Assembly: GCA_023402175.1 (NCBI GenBank)
Contig: JAEXCN010000113.1
Span: 49,413 to 113,412 of the forward strand
Direction of reading: 5' to 3'
Length of the DNA stretch: 64,000 nt
From: Pseudomonadota bacterium
GTDB lineage: Bacteria; Myxococcota_A; Polyangia; Polyangiales; Polyangiaceae
The translations under genes were made by a program, and so were the position numbers. A model generated the notes under the pieces. The model was not told where the DNA came from. It ran no database searches and worked only from the letters and a program-made list of their open reading frames with translations. Below are positions 26,063 through 34,277 of this stretch, piece by piece (the stretch's first letter is position 1; each line of letters begins with the position of its first letter).

Positions 26063-26874
26063 GAGAGATGATGAAGAAGCTTTCCTGGGTGCTCAGCGTA
26101 GTCGTCGTTGCTGCATGCAGCTCCGACCCGCAGGCGACGCCGTCGCCTGATACGGGAAACGACGCAGGCTCGAGCGAAGCAGGCGGAGGTCGTGGAGCCG
26201 ACGAAGATGGGTCGTCGCCGGATGGCGGCACACTGCCGGACGCCGGCGGAGACGCCGACAGCGGCGGTGTGCAGTGCACGGCCGCTGCCGAACAGCTGCT
26301 CAAGCCGATCGACGCCGTCTCGACCGGTCAGGTGACAGTGCTCTCCGAGGCCGCGGGGGCGAAGACGCTCTTCGTCGACGCCTCCGCCGGAGGCACGGCC
26401 GGGGCGAGCACCAACCCGCGCCTCTACGTGAACATCGAGACGGGCACCCGGGTCGACGTCACGGACAAGACGGCGTCGACGTCGTCGACATGGGACCTCG
26501 CCATCAAGCGCCCGATCCTCTTCACCAACAGCGGCGACGGCGGCTCGGGCCAAGGTGGAGCCGTCCTGATCGCCAAGGCCTTCGACGCGGTCACGTCGGC
26601 CGACGCGACGGGCGCCACGTTTGCGGCGGAGAGCTTCTTCGAGGCGGACTGCACGCCGAAGCTCGATCAGACCGGCGCCGTGAAGACCTCCTTCGACGGC
26701 TGGTACGACTACGATGAGGCCACGAACGGGCTCGCGCCGCACGCAGGGACGTGGCTCGTGAAGGGCGGTACGGGCAAGGTCTACAAGGTCGAGATCCTCT
26801 CGTACTACGCCACCCCCGACGGGGGCGTCGGCCAGTCGGGAGGCCGCTACACCCTGCGCGTCGGAGCGCTCTGA
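26059..26874 (+). CDS. HmuY-family haem-binding lipoprotein (paralogue 2)
   Basis: A 271-residue lipoprotein with lipobox VAAC and an Asp/Gly/Ser-rich linker to about residue 75. The single HmuY domain shows RLYVNIETGTRVDV, WDLAIKRPILFTNSGDGGSG, WYDYDEATNGLAPH and VYKVEILSYYATP, parallel to paralogue 1. Starts at 26059 (ATGA overlap with the upstream stop), 26068 and 26071 are all possible. Having two divergent HmuY copies suggests different haem sources or a haem relay. Confidence 0.83.
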   Translation: MREMMKKLSWVLSVVVVAACSSDPQATPSPDTGNDAGSSEAGGGRGADEDGSSPDGGTLPDAGGDADSGGVQCTAAAEQLLKPIDAVSTGQVTVLSEAAGAKTLFVDASAGGTAGASTNPRLYVNIETGTRVDVTDKTASTSSTWDLAIKRPILFTNSGDGGSGQGGAVLIAKAFDAVTSADATGATFAAESFFEADCTPKLDQTGAVKTSFDGWYDYDEATNGLAPHAGTWLVKGGTGKVYKVEILSYYATPDGGVGQSGGRYTLRVGAL

Positions 26875-26877
26875 GCG

Positions 26878-28302
26878 ATGCGTGGCCGCGTCGTCCCCCC
26901 GATCCTCTCGCTCGTCTTCGCGGCGGGTGAGGCACGAGCCGAGGTCTGCTCCCGTCCGACCGATCCCGAGGGCTATGCAGGGTACAGCTACGAGGCGACG
27001 ACGCCTGCCTACTTCGACACGGCGAGGGTCCGCGTCTGGTACTCCACCTCCGGCAAACACTCCGTGAGGCCTGCGAGCGGCCGCGCCGACGGCGTCCCCG
27101 ACGACGTGGCGAGCGTCGCGACGGTGACGGAGGAGGCGCTCCAGAAGTTCGCCGCAATGGGCTTCCGGGCACCGCTCTCGGACGAAGACACCTCGTGCGG
27201 CTCGAACGGCGGTGACGGTCGCCTCGACGTCTATCTCGTCCGCTTCGGGGCGGCCGATGGCACGACCGTCCCCGAGCGCTGCACGACGGTCGGCGCCGCC
27301 AAGCAATGCGCGAGCTTCGTGCTCGCCGAGGCCAACTTCGAGGGCCGGTACCCCACCGTGGAGCAAGGGATCCGCACGGTTCTGCCCCACGAGGCGTTTC
27401 ACGCGGTGCAGAACGCCTACGACGCCGACATCGATCGCTTCTGGGCAGAGGGGACGGCGCAATGGGCGGCAAAGACGCTCGATCCGTCCCTCCACGATCT
27501 CGAGCGATTCCTTCCGGCGTTCTTCGAAGAGGCGGGGCGCTCGATCGACGTGCCGCCGGCCGGCGTGACCGCGGGCTACCTCTACGGCGCGGCGATCTGG
27601 CCGGTGTTCCTCACGCGGAGGTTCGACGCGGCGATCGTCCGCGAGATCTTCGAGGAAGCAGCGGCATCCGGAGCGTCCGCCCTCGACGCTGCACGGAGCG
27701 CGATCGTGCGTCGTCAGAGCACGCTCGATCGTGAGTGGCCGACGTTCTGGACGTGGAACGCGAGTACGGGAACGCGCGCGGACGCGAGCGGCTATCCCGA
27801 TGCAGCCCTCTATCCGATGCTCCCCATCAACGAGCTCGTCGACGTCGCGTCCGGTATCACGTCGGGCTCGACCGCCTACGTCTACCACGTCACACCGGCG
27901 ACGCCCGTGACCATCTCCCTCGCGTCCGCGAGCGAGCACCAGGCGCAGCTCCTGCCGCTCGAAGACGGCAGGGTCGTCCTCGCGAAGGCGGCGCCGCTTC
28001 CCGCCACGACGGAGGGCGAGGCGCTCGTCGTGCTCACGAGCCTCACGACGTCGAAGGCCGATGCGCCCTACACGCTTCACGTGACTCCCGCGACCTTCGA
28101 GCCGCCGTCGCCCGACGCTCCGGCTGAAGCACCGTCACCTTCGTCGGAAAGTCCGGCGGCGTCGACGAGCACTGGATGTTCGTCGAGTCGTATGGCGCTG
28201 CAAGACGGAGACGCAGCGTTCGCGCTCTCGGCTGCAGCCCTGCTGCTGCTGCGCCGACGTCGACCGACTGCGGTCCTCGGCGCGACGGGAGGCGTACGAT
28301 GA
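26878..28302 (+). CDS. Putative zinc metalloprotease with MYXO-CTERM-like sorting tail
   Basis: A 474-residue secreted protein. A signal peptide (about 1-21) is followed by a catalytic domain with HEAFHAVQ (171-178, HExxH) and FWAEGTAQW (188-196), where Glu191 would be the third zinc ligand. This combination matches the MXAN_6640-type putative metalloprotease family of myxobacteria. A Pro/Ser-rich spacer (408-432) leads to a C-terminal Gly-Cys (433-434), a hydrophobic stretch AFALSAAALLLL and an RRRR cluster: a tripartite MYXO-CTERM tail that would be processed by a myxosortase and lipid-anchored. It lies 3 bases after HmuY-2 and its TGA overlaps the hmuT ATG. Cleavage of haemoproteins is therefore a plausible role. 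Confidence 0.85.
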   Translation: MRGRVVPPILSLVFAAGEARAEVCSRPTDPEGYAGYSYEATTPAYFDTARVRVWYSTSGKHSVRPASGRADGVPDDVASVATVTEEALQKFAAMGFRAPLSDEDTSCGSNGGDGRLDVYLVRFGAADGTTVPERCTTVGAAKQCASFVLAEANFEGRYPTVEQGIRTVLPHEAFHAVQNAYDADIDRFWAEGTAQWAAKTLDPSLHDLERFLPAFFEEAGRSIDVPPAGVTAGYLYGAAIWPVFLTRRFDAAIVREIFEEAAASGASALDAARSAIVRRQSTLDREWPTFWTWNASTGTRADASGYPDAALYPMLPINELVDVASGITSGSTAYVYHVTPATPVTISLASASEHQAQLLPLEDGRVVLAKAAPLPATTEGEALVVLTSLTTSKADAPYTLHVTPATFEPPSPDAPAEAPSPSSESPAASTSTGCSSSRMALQDGDAAFALSAAALLLLRRRRPTAVLGATGGVR

Positions 28303-29210
28303 ACCGCCTTCGCGCGCCGATCCGACTCCGGATCTGCCTCCTCTTCTTCGTCGCACTCACGCTGACTCTGCTCTGCTCTTGCGAGCGCACGTCGGGCACG
28401 CCGTCCCCGCCGGCGGAGGCGCAGACAGCGAAGCTCCGCATCGTCTCCGTGGGGAGCGCAGTGACCGAGACGCTCTTCGCGCTCGGCGCGGGTGACTCCG
28501 TCGTCGGAGTGGACTCGTCGAGCCTCTTCCCCGAAGAGGCGGCCAAGCTCCCGCAGGTCGGCTACCAGAGGACGCTGGCTGCGGAGGGGATCCTCGCGCT
28601 CACGCCGACGATGGTGCTCGCGACGGCCGAGGCCGGTCCGCCGGCCGTGCTCGAGCAACTCCGGAGCGCGGGCGTTCGGCTCGAGACGATCGGAGCCGAG
28701 CCGACGATCGACGGCGTGAAGCAGCGCATCCGCCGCGTCGCCGAGATGATCGGCCGCGATCCGTCCAAGGTGCTCGCAGAGCTCGACGCGGATCTGACGC
28801 GAGCGAACGCCGAGAGCATCGCGGCGCCCACGCGCCCGAAGGTCCTCGTCCTCTATGCTCGGGGCGGCAACTCGCTCCACGTCTTCGGGAGGAACACCGC
28901 TGCCGAGACGATGGTGCGCCTCGCCGGCGGTGAGAACGCGGTGACCGGCTTCGACGGAACGAAGCCGCTCACACCGGAGGCTCTGGCGGTCGCCGCGCCG
29001 GACGTGATCGTCATCCCTTCGCGCGGGCTCGAAAGCGTCGGCGGCCTCGATGGTCTCCTGAACGTCCCCGGCATCGCTTCGACACGAGCGGCGAAGACGA
29101 AGCGCATCGTCGCGATCGACGACCTGTTGCTCCTCGGCTTCGGACCGCGGACCGGAAGAGCGGCCCTCGAGCTCGGAGCGAAGCTTCGTTCGGGGGCGGA
29201 GGCGAAGTGA
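28299..29210 (+). CDS. hmuT: Haem ABC transporter substrate-binding lipoprotein
   Basis: A 303-residue periplasmic binding protein that delivers haem to the HmuUV permease. The signal peptide ends LLCSC (Cys28). The fold is the class III/FecB type: RIVSVGSAVTETLFALGAG, VVGVDSSSLFP, GVDG-less middle region with LPQVGYQRTLAAEGILAL, and a C-terminal lobe with DVIVIPSRGLES and LLLGFGPRTG. The Tyr in VGYQR is the position that coordinates haem in known HmuT/ShuT proteins. The ATG overlaps the protease stop (ATGA). Confidence 0.92.
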   Translation: MNRLRAPIRLRICLLFFVALTLTLLCSCERTSGTPSPPAEAQTAKLRIVSVGSAVTETLFALGAGDSVVGVDSSSLFPEEAAKLPQVGYQRTLAAEGILALTPTMVLATAEAGPPAVLEQLRSAGVRLETIGAEPTIDGVKQRIRRVAEMIGRDPSKVLAELDADLTRANAESIAAPTRPKVLVLYARGGNSLHVFGRNTAAETMVRLAGGENAVTGFDGTKPLTPEALAVAAPDVIVIPSRGLESVGGLDGLLNVPGIASTRAAKTKRIVAIDDLLLLGFGPRTGRAALELGAKLRSGAEAK

Positions 29211-30304
29211 TGATCGCTACCGACGAAGTCGCCGCTCTCGATGACGTTCGGGGTCCGGCCCGCGCATCTCGACGTGCCTGGCTCGTCCCTGCGCTCGCGG
29301 CGCTCCTCCTCGTGATCGTCGTGATCTCCTTGCTGGTCGGCAGCGTAGCGATCTCATTCGCGGACGTCGGACGGCTCGTCCTCGAGAGGGTCGGCCTCGC
29401 GACCGCGCCTGCCTCCGACGGCCATCTCGCCGAGGTCCTCTTCTCGATCCGCCTTCCTCGCGTGCTCCTCGGCGCCCTCGTGGGCGCCGGCCTCGGGCTC
29501 TCCGGCGCATCGATGCAGGGGATCTTTCGCAACCCGCTCGTCGATCCGGGCCTGCTCGGCGTCTCGACAGGCGCGGCACTCGGTGCGGTCGCGAGCATCG
29601 TCCTTGGCGAGAAGCTCGCTCACGGGCTCCCGCCCGCGGTGACTCCGTACATCCTGCCGGTGGCGGCGTTCACCGGAGCGCTCGCGGCGATGATGGCCGT
29701 CGAGCGCATCTCTCGCGTCAACGGACGCATCGCCGTCGCGACTCTCCTGCTGGCCGGGATCGCAGTCAACGCGCTCGCGTCCGCGGTGACGGGCCTGTTC
29801 ATGTACGTGTCGAACGACGCCCAGCTCCGTACACTCACGTTCTGGACGCTCGGCAGCCTCGCCGGCGCCACGCCTCGAACGGTCGCGGCGACGGCGGTCT
29901 TTGTCGGCGTGCCGCTTCTCTTGCTCGTGAGGTTCGGGCGACCACTCAACGCGCTCCTGCTCGGTGAAGCGGAGGCGGGGCATCTCGGCGTAGACGTCGA
30001 GCGCACGAAGCGGGTGATGGTCGTGCTCGTGACGATCATCGTGGGCTCGGCCGTCGCTGTCTCGGGGATCCTCGGGTTCGTTGGACTCGTCGTCCCGCAT
30101 CTCCTTCGCCTCGCCGTCGGGCCCGACCATCGTCAGCTCTTGCCAGGGTCGGCGCTCCTCGGCGCCTCACTGTTGCTCGGCGCAGACGCGATCGCGCGCA
30201 CCGTGGTCTCGCCCGCGGAGCTTCCCCTCGGAATCGTGACGGCATCGCTCGGGACACCATTCTTCCTCGCGCTGCTACTGCGCGAGCGGCGGAGGATCGT
30301 ATGA
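29210..30304 (+). CDS. hmuU: Haem ABC transporter permease (FecCD family)
   Basis: A 364-residue inner-membrane permease with about ten transmembrane helices. Family motifs are LPRVLLGALVGAGLGLSGASMQGIFRNPLVDPGLLGVSTGA-like (around 85-125), FWTLGSLAG, AGHLGVD and GFVGLVVPHLLR (coupling helix that contacts the ATPase). The ATG at 29210 overlaps the hmuT stop by one base; an in-frame GTG one codon earlier also exists. Confidence 0.93.
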   Translation: MIATDEVAALDDVRGPARASRRAWLVPALAALLLVIVVISLLVGSVAISFADVGRLVLERVGLATAPASDGHLAEVLFSIRLPRVLLGALVGAGLGLSGASMQGIFRNPLVDPGLLGVSTGAALGAVASIVLGEKLAHGLPPAVTPYILPVAAFTGALAAMMAVERISRVNGRIAVATLLLAGIAVNALASAVTGLFMYVSNDAQLRTLTFWTLGSLAGATPRTVAATAVFVGVPLLLLVRFGRPLNALLLGEAEAGHLGVDVERTKRVMVVLVTIIVGSAVAVSGILGFVGLVVPHLLRLAVGPDHRQLLPGSALLGASLLLGADAIARTVVSPAELPLGIVTASLGTPFFLALLLRERRRIV

Positions 30305-31161
30305 TTGAAGCTCGCTCGATCACGTATCGTGTCGGCGACAAGACGCTCGTATCGGGCGTCTCGCTCTCCGTCGAGCCGGGAGAGATCGTCGCGCTCGTCG
30401 GGCCCAACGGCGCCGGCAAGTCGACTCTCCTTCGTGTCCTCGCGGGCGAAATCGAACCGACGGACGGAGAGGTCGAGCTCGGCGGACGCGCTTCGTCCGA
30501 GGAGTCCGTGCGCAGGCGCGCCGAGATGCGAGCCGTCCTCCCGCAGCACTCGGAGCTGTCGTTCCCGTTCTCCTGCTACGAGGTCGTGCTCCTCGGTCGC
30601 ACTCCGCACATCGAGAGGCGCGAGAGCCAGAAGGACCACGCGATCACGCGCCTCGCGATGACGGCGACCGACACTCGCGCGTATGAAGGTCGTTCCTATC
30701 CGACGCTGTCGGGCGGCGAGCGCCAACGCGTGCAAGCCGCGCGCGCGCTCGCGCAGATCTGGGAGGGACCGCATTGCCGCGCGCTGCTCCTCGACGAGCC
30801 GACGGCGAGCCTCGACCTCGCGCACCAGCACGCGATGCTGCGCCTCGCGCGTCGCATGGCGGACGATCGGTGCGCGGTCGTGTGCGTCCTGCACGATCTG
30901 AACCTCGCCTCTCAGTACGCGACGAGGCTCGCGGTGATGCGCCGTGGGCGACTCCACGTCGTCGGCGCTCCCTCGCAGGTCCTCTCGCCTGCGCTCCTGG
31001 CGGAGGTCTTCGAGGTCGATGCCCTCGTCGTTCCGCATCCCGAGCTCGACTGTCCAATGGTCGTCACCCGCGGACCGCTCGAGCGAAAACTGGACGTTCT
31101 CTCATCCGATCAGCCGTCGCGCGCCATCGCGAGCGACACCCTACAAGGAGGTCTTCTGTGA
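30301..31161 (+). CDS. hmuV: Haem ABC transporter ATPase
   Basis: A 286-residue ATPase powering haem import. Walker A GPNGAGKST is at 34-42, the Q-loop at PQHSELSF, the signature LSGGERQRV at 136-144, and Walker B ALLLDEPTASLDL at 161-173, with the switch His in VLHDLNLA. The C-terminal 35 residues extend beyond the usual HmuV end. The ATG overlaps the permease stop (ATGA). Confidence 0.94.
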   Translation: MIEARSITYRVGDKTLVSGVSLSVEPGEIVALVGPNGAGKSTLLRVLAGEIEPTDGEVELGGRASSEESVRRRAEMRAVLPQHSELSFPFSCYEVVLLGRTPHIERRESQKDHAITRLAMTATDTRAYEGRSYPTLSGGERQRVQAARALAQIWEGPHCRALLLDEPTASLDLAHQHAMLRLARRMADDRCAVVCVLHDLNLASQYATRLAVMRRGRLHVVGAPSQVLSPALLAEVFEVDALVVPHPELDCPMVVTRGPLERKLDVLSSDQPSRAIASDTLQGGLL

Positions 31162-32225
31162 CGTACGATCCGAACGCACTCCGAGCGGAGTGGATGCGAC
31201 TCCGCACGAGCGAAAAAGGCCTGCACGCGCTCGAGCTCGCCGAGCGCCTGGGCGTCAGTGAATGCCAGCTCCTCGCGTCGTCATGCGGAGCGGGCGAGCC
31301 CGTCTCGGCGACACGCCTGCAAGCGAAGTGGCCCGAGCTCATTGCCAAACTGCCAAAGCTCGGACACGTGAAGACCGTGACCCGCAACCGGCACGCCGTC
31401 ATCGAGGTCGAGGGGACGTACGACAACGTCGAGTTTTTCGGCGCGATGGGACAGAGCGTGAGCAGCATCGATCTGCGCATCTTCGCGTCGCGCTGGGCTC
31501 ATGGCTTCGCCGTTCGGGAAGAGACGAAGCGCGGCGTTTCGCATGGCCTCCAGTTCTTCGATAAGGCGGGGAGCGCGGTCCACAAGGTATTCCTCCGTCC
31601 CGCAAGCGACAGCGCGTTCTTCGACGCGCTCGTGCGCGATCACACCTCGCCCGACCAGGGCGCGATGCAGGCTGTCGAACCTGCATCGCGCGCGGCGCCG
31701 CCGAGACGCGACGAGGAGATCGATCTCGCCGGCCTGCGCGAAGCGTGGCTCGCCATGAAGGACACCCACGACTTCCACGGCATGTTGCGCAAGTTCGACG
31801 TCGCACGCACGCAGGCGCTCCGGCTGATCGGGGACGATCTCGCGCGTCCGGTTCGCCGAGATTCGCTGGAGGAGGTGCTCCGTTCCGCAGCCGAGACCGA
31901 CTTGCCGTTCATGACCTTCGTCGGCAATCCCGGGATCGTCCAGATCCATACCGGCACCATCAAGAAGGTCGCCCCCATGGGGCCGTGGATCAACGTGCTC
32001 GATCCCGGCTTCGACCTGCACGTCCACACGGACCGGATCCAGGGCGCGTGGGTCGTGCGCAAGCCGACGGCGGACGGCATCGTCACGGCGCTCGAGCTCT
32101 ACGACGCCGAGGGCGAGCAGATCGCCCTGCTCGTCGGCAAGCGCAAGCCCGGCCAGCAAGAGAGCGCGCCGTGGCGGACGCTGGTCGAAGGCCTGCCATG
32201 GGCCGACGTGGCCGCCGGACCGTGA
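31158..32225 (+). CDS. hmuS: Haem-handling protein of the HemS/HmuS family
   Basis: A 355-residue cytosolic protein that accepts incoming haem and may degrade it. It has the two tandem HemS repeats (about 50-165 and 240-345). The expected axial ligand is His204 in KDTHDFHGML, and Arg293 in HTDRIQGAWVV corresponds to the conserved haem-contact Arg. FASRWAHGFAV marks the first repeat. It starts with GTG overlapping the hmuV stop and has AAGGAGG six bases upstream, the best ribosome binding site in the operon. It is the last gene of the operon. Confidence 0.92.
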   Translation: MTYDPNALRAEWMRLRTSEKGLHALELAERLGVSECQLLASSCGAGEPVSATRLQAKWPELIAKLPKLGHVKTVTRNRHAVIEVEGTYDNVEFFGAMGQSVSSIDLRIFASRWAHGFAVREETKRGVSHGLQFFDKAGSAVHKVFLRPASDSAFFDALVRDHTSPDQGAMQAVEPASRAAPPRRDEEIDLAGLREAWLAMKDTHDFHGMLRKFDVARTQALRLIGDDLARPVRRDSLEEVLRSAAETDLPFMTFVGNPGIVQIHTGTIKKVAPMGPWINVLDPGFDLHVHTDRIQGAWVVRKPTADGIVTALELYDAEGEQIALLVGKRKPGQQESAPWRTLVEGLPWADVAAGP

Positions 32226-32347
32226 ACATCGCGACGGCGCACCCACGACACTGTACGCTCACTCTGCGGGCGTGCGTGAGAGCGCACGCCATTCGCCCCT
32301 CGGCTGCTCGGTGCGGCGCCGCGAGCACGAGATGCTCGAGGCTCCGC

Positions 32348-32713
32348 TCACCTCGCGCGCTTGAACTCGATGCTCGTCCCGAGATGGCCGAGGCGACGCG
32401 CTTCGAGGCACGCGGGGGAAGCGGGCTCGACGATGCGGCAGTCCTCCGGACGCACCTCGTAGATCGCGCACGGGTACTGGCCCGGCACCGATACGTCGAG
32501 GCCACCGCATCGTTCGCCCGCGTTCTTGATGAAGCGGAAGTGAGGAGGCCGACCCTGGAGCTCCGTGTAGATCGGCAAGAGCCGCTCGCCCATGCGTGCT
32601 TCGTCGGCCTCGAGCAGGTGCACCGTCTGCGGGCCATGATGGCAGCATCGACCACATGCGACGCAGTCGGCACCGTTCGGATCCGGATCACCGGCGATAG
32701 GCGAGAGAGGCAC
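32348..32713 (-). CDS. YkgJ-family zinc/iron-chelating Cys-cluster protein
   Basis: A 121-residue protein with a GTG start. The family motif CVACGRCCHHG (CxxCxxCC) lies near residue 17, followed by later cysteines in ERCGGL, YPCAIYEVRPEDCR and ACLEARR, the usual YkgJ/UPF0153 arrangement thought to bind a metal or Fe-S cluster. It is convergent with the end of the haem operon (122 bases apart), divergent from the kinase gene, and may not belong to either. Confidence 0.85.
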   Translation of the reverse strand: MPLSPIAGDPDPNGADCVACGRCCHHGPQTVHLLEADEARMGERLLPIYTELQGRPPHFRFIKNAGERCGGLDVSVPGQYPCAIYEVRPEDCRIVEPASPACLEARRLGHLGTSIEFKRAR

Positions 32714-32889
32714 TGCGCCCCGATATCGCGACCGATCGAATCCATCAAGCTCGGCAGTAGATCACGACGGGAGCACGGCTCTCAGAAGGGCCTGCTTTTC
32801 CCGTGTTTCGACGCGACAATCCGTCGCTGCCTGCTAGAGTCGCGTCGCTTGGTCGCGGTCGGGTGCAATGCGTGGGAGCACGGGGCCTG

Positions 32890-34230
32890 ATGAGCGATCT
32901 CGGCTCGTCTCCGCGCGGCGTCGCGTATGAGACGCTCGAGGAATCATCCGCGGTCCGCCCGCTCGCGACTCCGGACATCATCGATGGTCGCTATCGCGTC
33001 CTCGGACGGATCGGCGCGGGCGCGGTGGGCGTCGTTCTTCGCGCGGACGACATCTTTCTCGACCGCCCCGTCGCCATCAAGATCGTCGAATCGGCCGGAG
33101 ATCCCGCCGTTCGCCGGCGCTTCTTGAGAGAGGCGCAGGCGCTCGCGCAGCTCCGTCACGAGAACATCGTCCAGGTCTACGCGTTCGGCCCGTTCCAGAG
33201 CTCGGCGTATCTCGCGATGGAGCTCGTGATCGGCGACTCGCTCGAGCGCGTGATCGACACGCACCTGCACAACGGCACGACGGTGCCGTTGCCCCGCGCC
33301 ATCGGCATCCTGCGCGCGATCGCGCGCGGGCTCGAGGCGGTGCACGCACGGGGGATCGTGCACCGTGATGTGAAGCCGGCCAACGTCATCATCGAGAACG
33401 GCACCGATCGTCCCGTTCTCATCGACTTCGGGCTCGCTCGCCGGCGCTCGACATCGAGCGCCAAGGCGTCGTTCGCCGGGGGAACGCCGATGTACATGGC
33501 CCCCGAACAAGCGAAGGATCGGGACGACACGCGAATCACGGCGCAAACGGACGTCTACGCGCTCGCGTGTACTGCCTTCGAGCTCTTCACCGGTCATCCC
33601 GTGTTCGAAGGTGAGGACATCTACACGGTCCTCCTCGCGCACATGACCAAGGAGCCTCGGCGCGTGTCGTCGCTACGGCCGGAGCTTGCACCGCTCGATG
33701 ACGTCCTCCACCGCGCCCTCTCGAAAGAGCCGCAGGATCGCCACGCCTCGGTGACCGAGATGGTGACCTCGCTCGAGGCGGCGCTCGCACGCGTCACGAG
33801 CGTGCGGAGGACCGACGGCCCGCGCGTCCTCGTCCTCGCGAGCGAAGCCGGACTCTCCCGTTCGCTCGTCCGGAACGCGACGCGAACGCTACGTGCGTAT
33901 GGCCGCGAGATCGTCTGCGAGACCGTGGAGGACGTCGCCACTGCTGCTTCGCGATGGTCGTCCGAGGAGTACGCGCTCGTCATCGTCGACGAGGACTCCA
34001 CCTCCGGTCGTCTCGCCGAGCTCGTGCAGAGCTTCCGGACGCGCAGGCCCGGCGCCGAGGTCGTCGTCATCACGCGCGAGCTCTCGAGCACACGCGCTGC
34101 GCTGAGCGACGCCGCCATCCGGCACATCGTGCCCAAGCCGGTCAACGTGCACATGCTCGCCGCCGTGCTCGGGCGTCTCGAGCTCGCGCAGCCCGGGCGC
34201 CGGCGCCACGGCAGCGAACGGCTCGCCTGA
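32890..34230 (+). CDS. Ser/Thr protein kinase with C-terminal receiver-like domain
   Basis: A 446-residue cytosolic Hanks-type kinase. The catalytic domain covers about 34-300: GxGxxG-like GRIGAGAVG, Lys64 in VAIK, HRDVKPAN (158-165), DFG (179-181) and APEQ (204-207). It lacks a transmembrane segment. Residues 311-430 resemble a CheY receiver: strand RVLVLAS, VIVDEDSTSG with Asp367 at the phospho-acceptor place, and VPKPV with Lys416. The paired acidic residues after the first strand are absent (LASEAG), so phosphorylation is uncertain. The ATG at 32890 fits; an earlier ATG at 32803 adds 29 Arg-rich residues. Confidence 0.88.
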   Translation: MSDLGSSPRGVAYETLEESSAVRPLATPDIIDGRYRVLGRIGAGAVGVVLRADDIFLDRPVAIKIVESAGDPAVRRRFLREAQALAQLRHENIVQVYAFGPFQSSAYLAMELVIGDSLERVIDTHLHNGTTVPLPRAIGILRAIARGLEAVHARGIVHRDVKPANVIIENGTDRPVLIDFGLARRRSTSSAKASFAGGTPMYMAPEQAKDRDDTRITAQTDVYALACTAFELFTGHPVFEGEDIYTVLLAHMTKEPRRVSSLRPELAPLDDVLHRALSKEPQDRHASVTEMVTSLEAALARVTSVRRTDGPRVLVLASEAGLSRSLVRNATRTLRAYGREIVCETVEDVATAASRWSSEEYALVIVDEDSTSGRLAELVQSFRTRRPGAEVVVITRELSSTRAALSDAAIRHIVPKPVNVHMLAAVLGRLELAQPGRRRHGSERLA

Positions 34231-34277
34231 CCACTTCACGGTCTGCAGCGTTCGAGCTGGGCTCCTCGCCCTCTCGT

